In this document: piece by piece, positions 1 through 6,845 of the stretch | Layout of the letters: each line of letters begins with the position of its first letter | Position numbering within the stretch: position 1 is the first letter of the stretch | NCBI RefSeq assembly: GCF_003312875.1 | Contig: NZ_CP015163.1 | Location: forward strand, 5,394,001-5,458,000 | Reading direction: 5' to 3' | Source of the DNA: Amycolatopsis albispora | GTDB taxonomy: Bacteria > Actinomycetota > Actinomycetes > Mycobacteriales > Pseudonocardiaceae | Length of the DNA: 64,000 nucleotides | Notes under the pieces: generated by a model | Told to the model about the DNA's origin: nothing | Databases searched by the model: none | What the model saw: only the letters and a program-made list of their open reading frames with translations | Position numbers and translations under genes: made by a program

Positions 1-437
1 GGGTACGCGCTGTCCAGCGTCACCACCACGTGCAGCTCCACCGTGCGCCAAGCGCCCGCCGGTGCGCTCGGAATGGTGGCGACCAGTTCCGCCAGCTGAT
101 CGATGGCGTCATCCACGCGACGGCGGACCGTGCGCGCGTCGCGGTCGATTCTGGTCGCCGCCCAGCGGATCCGGTCCTGGTAGAGCGGCAACCGCACCTC
201 GGGGGTGAGGCCGAACGCGGCCACGGTCGACACCCGCAGGTCGTCCGGCAGCTGCTCAGCCAGGTCCGACAGGCGGCACACCAGCTTCTCCCGGATGGTC
301 ACCGGCCCGTCGTCACCGGTGATACCGCACATCAGGCGCAGGTTCGGCCCGATCCGGTCACCGATCCGGCCGGCGTGCACCCCCCGCCCCTTCCGCAGCG
401 ACCTCAGTTCGCGGACCAGCTCCCCGTGCGTGTTCAT
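1..437 (-). CDS. Protein of unknown function, partial at window edge
   Basis: An open frame runs leftward from an ATG at 437 to the window edge, so the C-terminus is missing. I do not recognise the family. The visible 145 residues begin MNTHGELVRELRSLRKGRG and contain an Arg-rich, helix-predicting N-terminus followed by charged helices and no membrane segment. The start is coupled to the vWA gene upstream by an ATGA overlap (434-437), so the two are almost certainly made together. Pairing with a vWA protein and a SARP/STAND regulator suggests a regulatory or conflict-system partner; this is inferred from context only. Confidence 0.7.
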   Translation of the reverse strand, partial: MNTHGELVRELRSLRKGRGVHAGRIGDRIGPNLRLMCGITGDDGPVTIREKLVCRLSDLAEQLPDDLRVSTVAAFGLTPEVRLPLYQDRIRWAATRIDRDARTVRRRVDDAIDQLAELVATIPSAPAGAWRTVELHVVVTLDSAY

Positions 438-1084
438 CGACTCGCCTCCCCTGCCTTCTCCGGTACGCCGGGAAGCGTGCGGGAGGCGAGTGGACCAGAA
501 GTGGACATGTCGTGGATCGCCCCCTGCGACGCCCGGACCACCGACGCGGTCAGCGCGGCACCCACGCGCACCCCGTCCCGGCCGAGGAACAGCCGCGACG
601 TGCCGATCCGCCCGAGCGTGACCGCGTCGGCCGCGCCGACACCGAAGGCGACCACCTCCGGGTGCGTGCCCCGCGCCGGGTCGGTCAGGTCCGCGAACGC
701 CGACGGCCAGCCCGGGTCGGCAGGCCGCCCGTCCGAGATGAAGAAGACCAGCGGACGGCACAACCGCAGCCCGCGCGCCAGCAACTCGCGCGCGTCGCCG
801 TCGATGGTGTCACGCAGGAACGCGAAGACCGCCCCGAAATCGCTGCCACCATCCAGCACCGGCCCGGCCACCCCGGTCAGCTCGATCGCCGGGCACAACG
901 GCCGCAGCACCCGCGGCTCGTCCGCGAAGCCGATCACGCAAACGCGAACCCTGGCGGCGACGGCCCGGTCCGCGTGCGCCGTGCCGCGGAACTCCCGCAA
1001 ACCGGCGTCCACCGCCGCCAGGTGGTCGGTCATCGAGCGGGAAAAGTCGCAGACCACGTAACACGGCAGCACGTCGAAACCCAT
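434..1084 (-). CDS. von Willebrand factor type A (vWA) domain protein
   Basis: 216 residues. The start is the ATG at 1084, which has GAGGAGG just upstream; the longer open frame to 1264 lacks such a site. The vWA fold is seen from the MIDAS motif DxSxS (D13, S15, S17 in CDFSRSM), a central GGSDFG segment and FFISDGRP near the third metal-binding loop. No signal peptide or membrane anchor is present, so it is probably cytoplasmic. It overlaps the next gene by ATGA and is transcribed divergently from the SARP regulator across 1085-1230. Stand-alone vWA proteins of this kind in actinomycetes often bind partner proteins in regulated signalling or conflict modules (family knowledge). The partner here would be the downstream unknown protein or the STAND regulator (inference). 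Confidence 0.85.
   Translation of the reverse strand: MGFDVLPCYVVCDFSRSMTDHLAAVDAGLREFRGTAHADRAVAARVRVCVIGFADEPRVLRPLCPAIELTGVAGPVLDGGSDFGAVFAFLRDTIDGDARELLARGLRLCRPLVFFISDGRPADPGWPSAFADLTDPARGTHPEVVAFGVGAADAVTLGRIGTSRLFLGRDGVRVGAALTASVVRASQGAIHDMSTSGPLASRTLPGVPEKAGEASR
491..506. promoter_or_regulatory. SARP-like direct repeat, copy 1
   Basis: TGGAC occurs at 491 and again at 502, exactly 11 bp apart, within TGGACCAGAAGTGGAC. It lies inside the 3' end of the vWA gene, about 55 bp upstream of the coupled downstream gene. The same layout recurs at 1135-1150 and, on the other strand, at 5812-5830. Eleven-bp direct repeats are the known binding geometry of SARP regulators; binding here is inference. 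Confidence 0.45.
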
Positions 1085-1134
1085 GTGTCCTCCTCGCAAA
1101 ACCCCGGTACCACCGCGAAACTGCCGCACCCGTG

Positions 1135-1150
1135 TCGACCAGAAGTCGAA
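1135..1150. promoter_or_regulatory. SARP-like direct repeat, copy 2, in divergent promoter
   Basis: TCGAC at 1135 and TCGAA at 1146 are 11 bp apart, inside TGTCGACCAGAAGTCGA. The site sits in the 146-bp region between the divergent vWA and SARP genes, where it could control both. The core GTCGACCAGAAGT is shared exactly with the site at 5812-5830 read on the minus strand. Confidence 0.55.
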
Positions 1151-1230
1151 AGAACGCGGATCCGGCGACACACGGATGGCCGCTTGCGCGACGTAATGAC
1201 AGACATCAAGCTCGCGAACCGGGAGGCGGA

Positions 1231-4182
1231 GTGGAATTCCGAATGCTGGGTCCCCTGGAGGCATGGCACGACCACGCCCTCGTGCCGCTGGGAGACCAAC
1301 AGCAGCGCTTCATCCTCGTGGTGCTCCTGCTGCACGCGAACAAGCCGCTCACCGCCGAGCGGCTGACCGAGATCGTGTGGGCGGGCAACCCCGAGCGCAA
1401 GAACCTCGTCCGCGGTTACATCAACAAGCTGCGCAAGGCGTTCCGCGACGCCGGCGACGTGGAGATCGAGACCACGGCGACCGGCTACCTGCTGCGCGTT
1501 TCCGAAGACCAGCTCGACCACCACCGGTTCGACCGCCTCCGCGCGGAAGCCCAGCAGGCACAACGGGACGGGAACCAGCGCCGGGCGATCGAGCTGTTCC
1601 GCGCGGCCGTCGACCTGTGGCGAGGCGATTTCCTGGAGGACATCGACATCGACCGGGTCGGCGGCACCGACGTGGTTTCCCCGCACGACAGCTATTTCGA
1701 CACCGTCGGCGACCTCGCCGAACTGGAGCTTTCCGCGGGCGACCACCGGTCGGCGCGCGACCGGTTGCGCCGCCTGGTTGGAAAAGACCCGGCACGGCAA
1801 CGGCTCGCCGAGTTGCTGATGCGCGCGCTGCTCGCCAACGGCGACCGGGTGGAGGCGATCCGGGTCTTCAACAGCACCGCGCACGCCCTCGCGGAGCTCG
1901 GCATGGAGCCGGGTTCCGTCCTGCGCAACATCGCGGCGCGGGCGGAACGCGGCGAACCGGCGAGTTCCCTGCCCTCCCGGCCGGGCGGATTCACCGGCCG
2001 TTCCGCGGAACTCGAGACGATCGAGACGGCCGCCGCCCACGGACGCCGCGCCGTGTGGGTGAGCGGCGCGCCGGGTGTCGGCAAGACCGGACTGGCCGTC
2101 GAAGCCGCGCACCGGCTGCGGGCTCGCTTTCCCGACGGCCAGTTCCTGGTGCGGCTCAACGGGTTCACGCCGAACGTGCCGCCGATGACGGTGGGCGACG
2201 CGCTCACCCAGCTCCTGCGGGAACTCGGCGTGCCCGCCGAGCAGATCCCGGCATCGGTCGGCCGGAAGGTCTCGCTGTACCAGACGGAACTGTACGGAAC
2301 CCGGACCATGGTCGTGCTGGACAACGCGGCCTCGGCGGAGCAGGTGCTCGCCTTGCTGCCGGAAGCTCCCGGCTGCTTCGCGATCGTGACGAGCCGCCGC
2401 GTGGGCGAGCCGGACACCGGCGAGCAACTGCGGCTCACCCCGCTGCCGCCGGACGACGCGGTCTCGTTGTTCGGCGCGCTGACCGGTCCGCTGCGGGTGC
2501 GCGGCCGGGCCGCCGACGTGCTCGCGGTGGTCCGGCGGTGCGGGTACCTGCCGATGCCGATCCGGCTGGTGGCCGCGTTGTTCCGCAGGCACGACCGGTG
2601 GCCGCTGGACCACCTGCTCCGCCTGTTGGAGGAAAGCGGGCCGTGGCACGCGGACACCGACGACGTGGCGGGCGCCGCCGCGGTTCGGGTTTCGTACCAG
2701 CAGCTCGGCGAAGACCAGCAGCGGATGTTCCGTTTCCTCGGCCACGTCCCGGGACCGCACCTCACCGTGGCGGGCGCGGCGGCGCTCGCGGACCGCGCCC
2801 TCGGCCAGGCCCGCCTGGTGCTCGACGAACTCCACGAGGTGTGCCTGCTGGAGGAACTCGCGCCGGAGCGGTACCTGATGCTGGACCCGCTCAAGGAGTT
2901 CGCCGCCGCCGAGCCGCCGGTCACGCCGTCCGAGCACGCCGACGCCGTGCGCCGGCTGCTCGACTTCTACCTCGTCACCCTCGCCGACGCGACGAGCGTG
3001 GCCTACCCGTTCGAGCGAGGCCGCCTGCCCGAGGTGCACCGGGCCTGCCCGGTGGCGCGAACCTTCGACAACGCGGACGACGCGATCGCCTGGATCGCCG
3101 CCGAACGCGACAACCTGGTGGCCGCCATCCGGTACGCCGCCGCGCACGAACTGCCGGAGCACTGCTGGCGGCTGGCCGTGCTGATCTGGCGGTACTTCCA
3201 CACCACCAGCCAGTTCGAGGACTGGATCGAGACCATGGAACTCGCCAGGCGGATCGTTTCGGCCGATCCGGGCAACGCCCGCGGCCAGGCACACGTCCTG
3301 CTCCGCCTGGCGACCGCGCACAACCGGCTCGGCAAGCTCACCGAAGCACTCGACCTCGCAGGCCAGGCACTGACCCGGTGGACGCGGCTTGGTGACGCGC
3401 GCGGTGAGGCGGCCACGTTGTGCGCGATCGCCATTCCCACCATGGAACTCGGCAGGCACAACGAAGCGATCAAGCATTTCCAGGTGGCGCTGGAGCGGTA
3501 CGAGGAAGTCGGGGACCTGCGCGGACAGGCGCACGCGCTGAGCAATCTCGCCTACCTCAACGAACTGCACGGGCGGCTGGACACCGCGTTGCGTCAGCAC
3601 CGCGCGGCCGCGCCGATCCTGCGCGAGATCGGCCACGTGCAGGCGCTCGCGCACGTGCTCAACAACCTGGGCTCGGTCCGGCGGAAGCTCGGTTTCCTGA
3701 CCGAGGCGCTGGCCGACCACCGGGAAGCACACCAACTCGCCGGTGAGGTGGGCGACAACTGCGTCGTGGCCTACGCGCTGACGAACATCGGCAACGTGCA
3801 CCGGGCGGCCGGGCAGCTCGTCGAGGCCGAGCGCTACCAGGCGCGGGCCACCGCGGTGGCCCGCGATGTGCACGACGCCGACCTGCAGACCCAGCTCTTC
3901 CGCGACCGCGGCGCGACCGCTCGCGCCAAAGGTGACCAGGCCGGGGCGCTGCGGCTGTACCGATCGGCGCTGGATCTGGCCACCAGCACCGGAAACCGCA
4001 CGCATCGGGCACACGCCGAGCACGGCGTCGCGCGGGCACTGCACGCACTGGGCAGGCACGAGGACGCGACCACGCACTGGGAAACGGCCGAGCGCGAACT
4101 CGTCGCGCTGGATCTCCCCGAAGCGAACGACGTCGAAGCGGAACGCGCGGCCTTGACCTGTGCTTGTTCGCCCGCGGGGTGA
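1231..4182 (+). CDS. AfsR/SARP-family regulator: winged helix, BTAD, NB-ARC and TPR
   Basis: 983 residues. GTG at 1231 is preceded five bases upstream by GGGAGG, and the product starts in the normal place for a SARP (EFRMLGPLEAW). Domains in order: OmpR-like winged helix (about 1-75), BTAD helices (85-235), NB-ARC/STAND ATPase (255-520) with P-loop GAPGVGKT near 276-283 and a Walker B-like MVVLDNA near 360, then TPR helices (about 620-950). This is the architecture of AfsR-type activators, which bind 11-bp-period direct repeats and recruit RNA polymerase. The ATPase and TPR parts are thought to sense a ligand or protein. It is divergent from the vWA operon and convergent, with two bases between stops, to the XRE gene. 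No biosynthetic cluster is nearby, so its targets are probably the local vWA and TIR-like genes (inference). Confidence 0.92.
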   Translation: MEFRMLGPLEAWHDHALVPLGDQQQRFILVVLLLHANKPLTAERLTEIVWAGNPERKNLVRGYINKLRKAFRDAGDVEIETTATGYLLRVSEDQLDHHRFDRLRAEAQQAQRDGNQRRAIELFRAAVDLWRGDFLEDIDIDRVGGTDVVSPHDSYFDTVGDLAELELSAGDHRSARDRLRRLVGKDPARQRLAELLMRALLANGDRVEAIRVFNSTAHALAELGMEPGSVLRNIAARAERGEPASSLPSRPGGFTGRSAELETIETAAAHGRRAVWVSGAPGVGKTGLAVEAAHRLRARFPDGQFLVRLNGFTPNVPPMTVGDALTQLLRELGVPAEQIPASVGRKVSLYQTELYGTRTMVVLDNAASAEQVLALLPEAPGCFAIVTSRRVGEPDTGEQLRLTPLPPDDAVSLFGALTGPLRVRGRAADVLAVVRRCGYLPMPIRLVAALFRRHDRWPLDHLLRLLEESGPWHADTDDVAGAAAVRVSYQQLGEDQQRMFRFLGHVPGPHLTVAGAAALADRALGQARLVLDELHEVCLLEELAPERYLMLDPLKEFAAAEPPVTPSEHADAVRRLLDFYLVTLADATSVAYPFERGRLPEVHRACPVARTFDNADDAIAWIAAERDNLVAAIRYAAAHELPEHCWRLAVLIWRYFHTTSQFEDWIETMELARRIVSADPGNARGQAHVLLRLATAHNRLGKLTEALDLAGQALTRWTRLGDARGEAATLCAIAIPTMELGRHNEAIKHFQVALERYEEVGDLRGQAHALSNLAYLNELHGRLDTALRQHRAAAPILREIGHVQALAHVLNNLGSVRRKLGFLTEALADHREAHQLAGEVGDNCVVAYALTNIGNVHRAAGQLVEAERYQARATAVARDVHDADLQTQLFRDRGATARAKGDQAGALRLYRSALDLATSTGNRTHRAHAEHGVARALHALGRHEDATTHWETAERELVALDLPEANDVEAERAALTCACSPAG

Positions 4183-4184
4183 GG

Positions 4185-5378
4185 TCAGCCCTGCTGTCGC
4201 AGCACACGCCGCAGCGCCGGGTACACCTCGCGGACCGCACCGTGGTTGTGCCACCGGCCGAAGGTCCTGGCCAGCTCACGCAGATCCGTCCGCACGGTGG
4301 CCGAATCGACGTGTGCCGCGTCTTCGAGCGTTTCGGCCAGGGTCAGGCAACTCTGGTCGACCTCGCCCGACAACGCGTGGGCCAGCGACCGGCGCGCGCC
4401 GAACCGGGCCCGGGAACGACGGGACGACGCGGGCAGCCGGGCCAGCTCGCGGTCCAGCACGGCGGCCGCTTCAGCGGGTCGTCCCAGGTCGTACAGCGAC
4501 CAGCCCCTGGCCAGTTCCACCGAACCGGGCGCGGTCGAGCCGAGCACGGGATACGCCCGCGTGTCCTGGGCCGCCGAGCCGTGGAGTTCGACGGCCCGGT
4601 CCAGCGCCCGCTCGTAGGCCGCCCGATCACCGGCCAGCGCGTGGCCCTGCGCTTCCCGGCGCGCGGCCAGCGCCAGCGTGCGCGTGCTGGGCCTGCCGCT
4701 CAACTGCGCTTGCCTGGCCAGGTCGATCGTGGCGATCGGGTCCTGGCGGTAGAGCGCGAGCCCGGCCTCCCGGACGAGCGCGTAGCTCGCGATCTCGCGG
4801 TCACCGCCCGCGGCCGCGAGTTCCGAAGCACGCCGGGTCCACAGGAGGGCACGCTGGTCGTCACCGGCTTCCTGGCTCATCCACCCGGTGTACTCGGCGA
4901 TCCGCGCGGCGAGCAGCAGCAGTCGTGACCTGGCGGGTTCGGGGTTTTCGGCGGCCAGCGCGTACACCGTGCGGACCTGTGCGGTCAGCGATTCCAGCAC
5001 CACCACCGGGCTCGTCTGCGTGCCGAGCTCACGCAGGTGCTCGAACGAGGTGCGGATCCCGGTGAGCACTCGCTCGTCCGGCACCGGCCGCGGGCCACCG
5101 GCCAGCGTCACGCCGAGCACCGTGCCCGCGACCAGCACCTGGCGGCGGTCGAGCGTGACGGCCTGGTCGCGCGCCGAACGCGCGGCCGCCACGAGCGCCC
5201 CACCGGCGTCCAGCACGCCGTCGCAGAGCCGGGCCATGGTTTCGTGTGGTGGCTTGAGCCCGTTTTCGATCTTGCTCAGATAACCCTTGCTGTAGTGGAT
5301 GCGCCCGGCCAGCTGGCCCATCGACAAACCGGCGGCGGTGCGGTATTCGCGCAGCAGTTCCCCAAATGTTCCGGCCAC
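4185..5378 (-). CDS. XRE-family regulator with helical repeat domain
   Basis: 397 residues. GTG at 5378 is chosen because AGGAGG lies five bases upstream; the longer frame to 5438 has no good site. Residues about 5-60 form a Cro/CI helix-turn-helix (FGELLREYRTAAGLSMGQLA, then YSKGYLSKIENG). The remainder is alpha-helical, Ala/Arg-rich and TPR-like (for example ELARGWSLYDLGRPAEAAAVL). This is a common actinomycete layout in which the C-terminal repeats receive a peptide or protein signal. It lies downstream of a small secreted Pro-rich peptide gene on the same strand (108-bp gap), so a signal/receptor relation is conceivable but unproven. Confidence 0.88.
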   Translation of the reverse strand: MAGTFGELLREYRTAAGLSMGQLAGRIHYSKGYLSKIENGLKPPHETMARLCDGVLDAGGALVAAARSARDQAVTLDRRQVLVAGTVLGVTLAGGPRPVPDERVLTGIRTSFEHLRELGTQTSPVVVLESLTAQVRTVYALAAENPEPARSRLLLLAARIAEYTGWMSQEAGDDQRALLWTRRASELAAAGGDREIASYALVREAGLALYRQDPIATIDLARQAQLSGRPSTRTLALAARREAQGHALAGDRAAYERALDRAVELHGSAAQDTRAYPVLGSTAPGSVELARGWSLYDLGRPAEAAAVLDRELARLPASSRRSRARFGARRSLAHALSGEVDQSCLTLAETLEDAAHVDSATVRTDLRELARTFGRWHNHGAVREVYPALRRVLRQQG

Positions 5379-5486
5379 CAAAGCCTCCTGCTCCGATTTG
5401 CTCCGAGTACACCACTTCACAACGCTCCCGGTAAACACCCGGCCGTGGCGCGGAATACCGCGAACGGCCGGGTGCGCCGGACGGCC

Positions 5487-5657
5487 TCAGTCGTGCCACG
5501 GGTTGCCGTCGGGGTCCGGCGGCGGGTTGGTGGTGGTGACCGGGGGCGGCGGCGGGTCGTCGGTGGCGGCGCCGCTGCCGGCCCCGGCGACCAGCAGGCA
5601 GCCCATCGCCAGCACGGACGCGGTGGCGGCGGCAAAAGCGGACATGTTCTTGCGCAT
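5487..5657 (-). CDS. Small secreted proline-rich peptide
   Basis: 56 residues starting at ATG 5657, with GGAGG seven bases upstream. It begins MRKN, has a hydrophobic stretch (AFAAATASVLAMGCLLVAGA) typical of a signal peptide, then a short tail rich in Pro, Thr and Asp (DDPPPPPVTTTNPPPDPDGN). The Cys in LAMGC is a poor lipobox, because Met precedes the Gly, so cleavage after AGA/GSGA is more likely. No family is recognised. Its size, export signal and position directly upstream of an XRE-TPR-like regulator gene would suit a secreted signal or a cell-wall peptide (inference). Confidence 0.7.
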   Translation of the reverse strand: MRKNMSAFAAATASVLAMGCLLVAGAGSGAATDDPPPPPVTTTNPPPDPDGNPWHD

Positions 5658-5811
5658 GGCGAATCCTCCACGGGAATGGGAAATGTGATTTCGGGTGCTT
5701 GACCGTCCGGTTCGGCACCCACTTCGAGGATTCATCAGCGCAGCACGGCGCCGACAGATATTTGCCGTTTCCCGGTGTGGTGGGAAACGGGAAACCGGCG
5801 GCGATCCACCG

Positions 5812-5830
5812 CTGGTCCACTTCTGGTCGA
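5812..5830. promoter_or_regulatory. SARP-like direct repeat, copy 3, upstream of TIR-like gene
   Basis: CTGGTC occurs at 5812 and 5823, exactly 11 bp apart. Read on the minus strand it is TCGACCAGAAGTGGACCAG, sharing the core GTCGACCAGAAGT with the vWA/SARP promoter. It lies about 70 bp upstream of the TIR-like gene start at 5900, a normal activator position. Confidence 0.55.
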
Positions 5831-5899
5831 CACCGGCGGTGAATGCTGCGCGCACACCGGCGCCGAGCCGGTGGCCGGAATGAACAGGAAGGCTGGGTT

Positions 5900-6796
5900 A
5901 TGAGTGAAAACGCGACCTACGACGTCGCCGTGTCCTTCGCCGAGGAACTGCGGTCCGCGGTCGGCGAGGTGGTCGAGACCTGCCGGCAGCGCGGGCTGAC
6001 CGTGCTGCACGGGCCCGACCAGACGCACGAGTGGTGGGCGCACAAGGACGGCGGCGACCTGCCGGACGCGCGGGTGCGCTTCTTCCTGCCCTTCGTGTCC
6101 ACTGTGGACGACTTCACCGCGGCGATGCTGCGAGCGGTCAAGCAGGGGAACGAGCACGTGCTCCCGGTGCTGGTCGGCGATTTCACCGTGCCGTCGGAAC
6201 TGCTGCACCCGCACGTGAGCTACCTGCGCCTCATCGAGCACCGGGCCGACCAGCTGACCGAAGCGCTCGCCGGGCGGGTCGAGGCCGCGGAAACCTCCGG
6301 CGCGGACCGCGCACCGGTCGCCGAAGTGGTGGCCACGGCACGGGAAACCGCCCCGGCACCGGCCGTTCCCGCCACCTTCAGCCGGTACGCCGAGCAGAAC
6401 GCGACCATGCGCTACCTCGGCGAGCAGCTCACCGCGGCCATGCCGGGCCTGGAGCGAACGGGTTTTGTCGGCACCGTGCACCTCGGCGACTCACGGATCA
6501 GCGTCCGGGTCGAGCGGGCCGGGGACACGGTGTACGCACTGGACATCCAGCGCGGTGGCATCGGCGGCGACGAAACGATCAACTTCGTGGTGGGCCGCCA
6601 CGACGCGGGCAGCGTCTGCAGCAACGGCTGGGCGCGCCCGGTGTACAGCACGGAAGCCGGTTCACCGATGCTCGAACTGCACGACTTCTCGGTGCTCGGC
6701 CGCAGCACCGGCGAGCCGCGCACCTATCGCCGTGAGGACCTGTTCGCCGCGTTGTGGCAGCGGATCAACACGGTGGTCACGGCCACCGTCCGCTGA
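5900..6796 (+). CDS. TIR-like domain protein with unknown C-terminal domain
   Basis: 298 residues from ATG 5900 (AGGAAGG upstream). Residues about 6-120 follow a TIR/SEFIR fold: a first strand YDVAVSF, a helix, then LTVLHG, a strand VRFFLPFVS and a strand HVLPVLVGDF. At the place where catalytic TIRs have a Glu in a WCxxE-type helix this protein reads DDFTAAM, so NADase activity is doubtful and a binding role is possible. A linker rich in Ala and Pro (150-170) leads to a C-terminal domain (about 170-298) with beta-rich segments such as VGTVHLGDSRISVRV and YALDIQRGGIGG that I cannot place in a family. A strong terminator follows. The SARP-like site in its promoter ties it to the regulator upstream. 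Confidence 0.75.
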   Translation: MSENATYDVAVSFAEELRSAVGEVVETCRQRGLTVLHGPDQTHEWWAHKDGGDLPDARVRFFLPFVSTVDDFTAAMLRAVKQGNEHVLPVLVGDFTVPSELLHPHVSYLRLIEHRADQLTEALAGRVEAAETSGADRAPVAEVVATARETAPAPAVPATFSRYAEQNATMRYLGEQLTAAMPGLERTGFVGTVHLGDSRISVRVERAGDTVYALDIQRGGIGGDETINFVVGRHDAGSVCSNGWARPVYSTEAGSPMLELHDFSVLGRSTGEPRTYRREDLFAALWQRINTVVTATVR

Positions 6797-6807
6797 GCCC
6801 GGACGCC

Positions 6808-6843
6808 ACCGCGCCCCTCACCTCCCGTGGTGAGGGGCGCGGT
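6808..6843. terminator. Bidirectional hairpin terminator
   Basis: Arms ACCGCGCCCCTCAC and GTGAGGGGCGCGGT (14 bp) around an 8-base loop, placed between the convergent TIR-like gene (stop 6796) and the HerA-like gene (stop 6846). Confidence 0.8.
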
Positions 6844-6845
6844 GT

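Noticed and set aside
1030..4254. 1074-codon open frame on the minus strand opposite the SARP gene
   Set aside because: Antisense shadow created by high GC; the plus strand carries recognisable SARP, NB-ARC and TPR motifs and a proper ribosome site.
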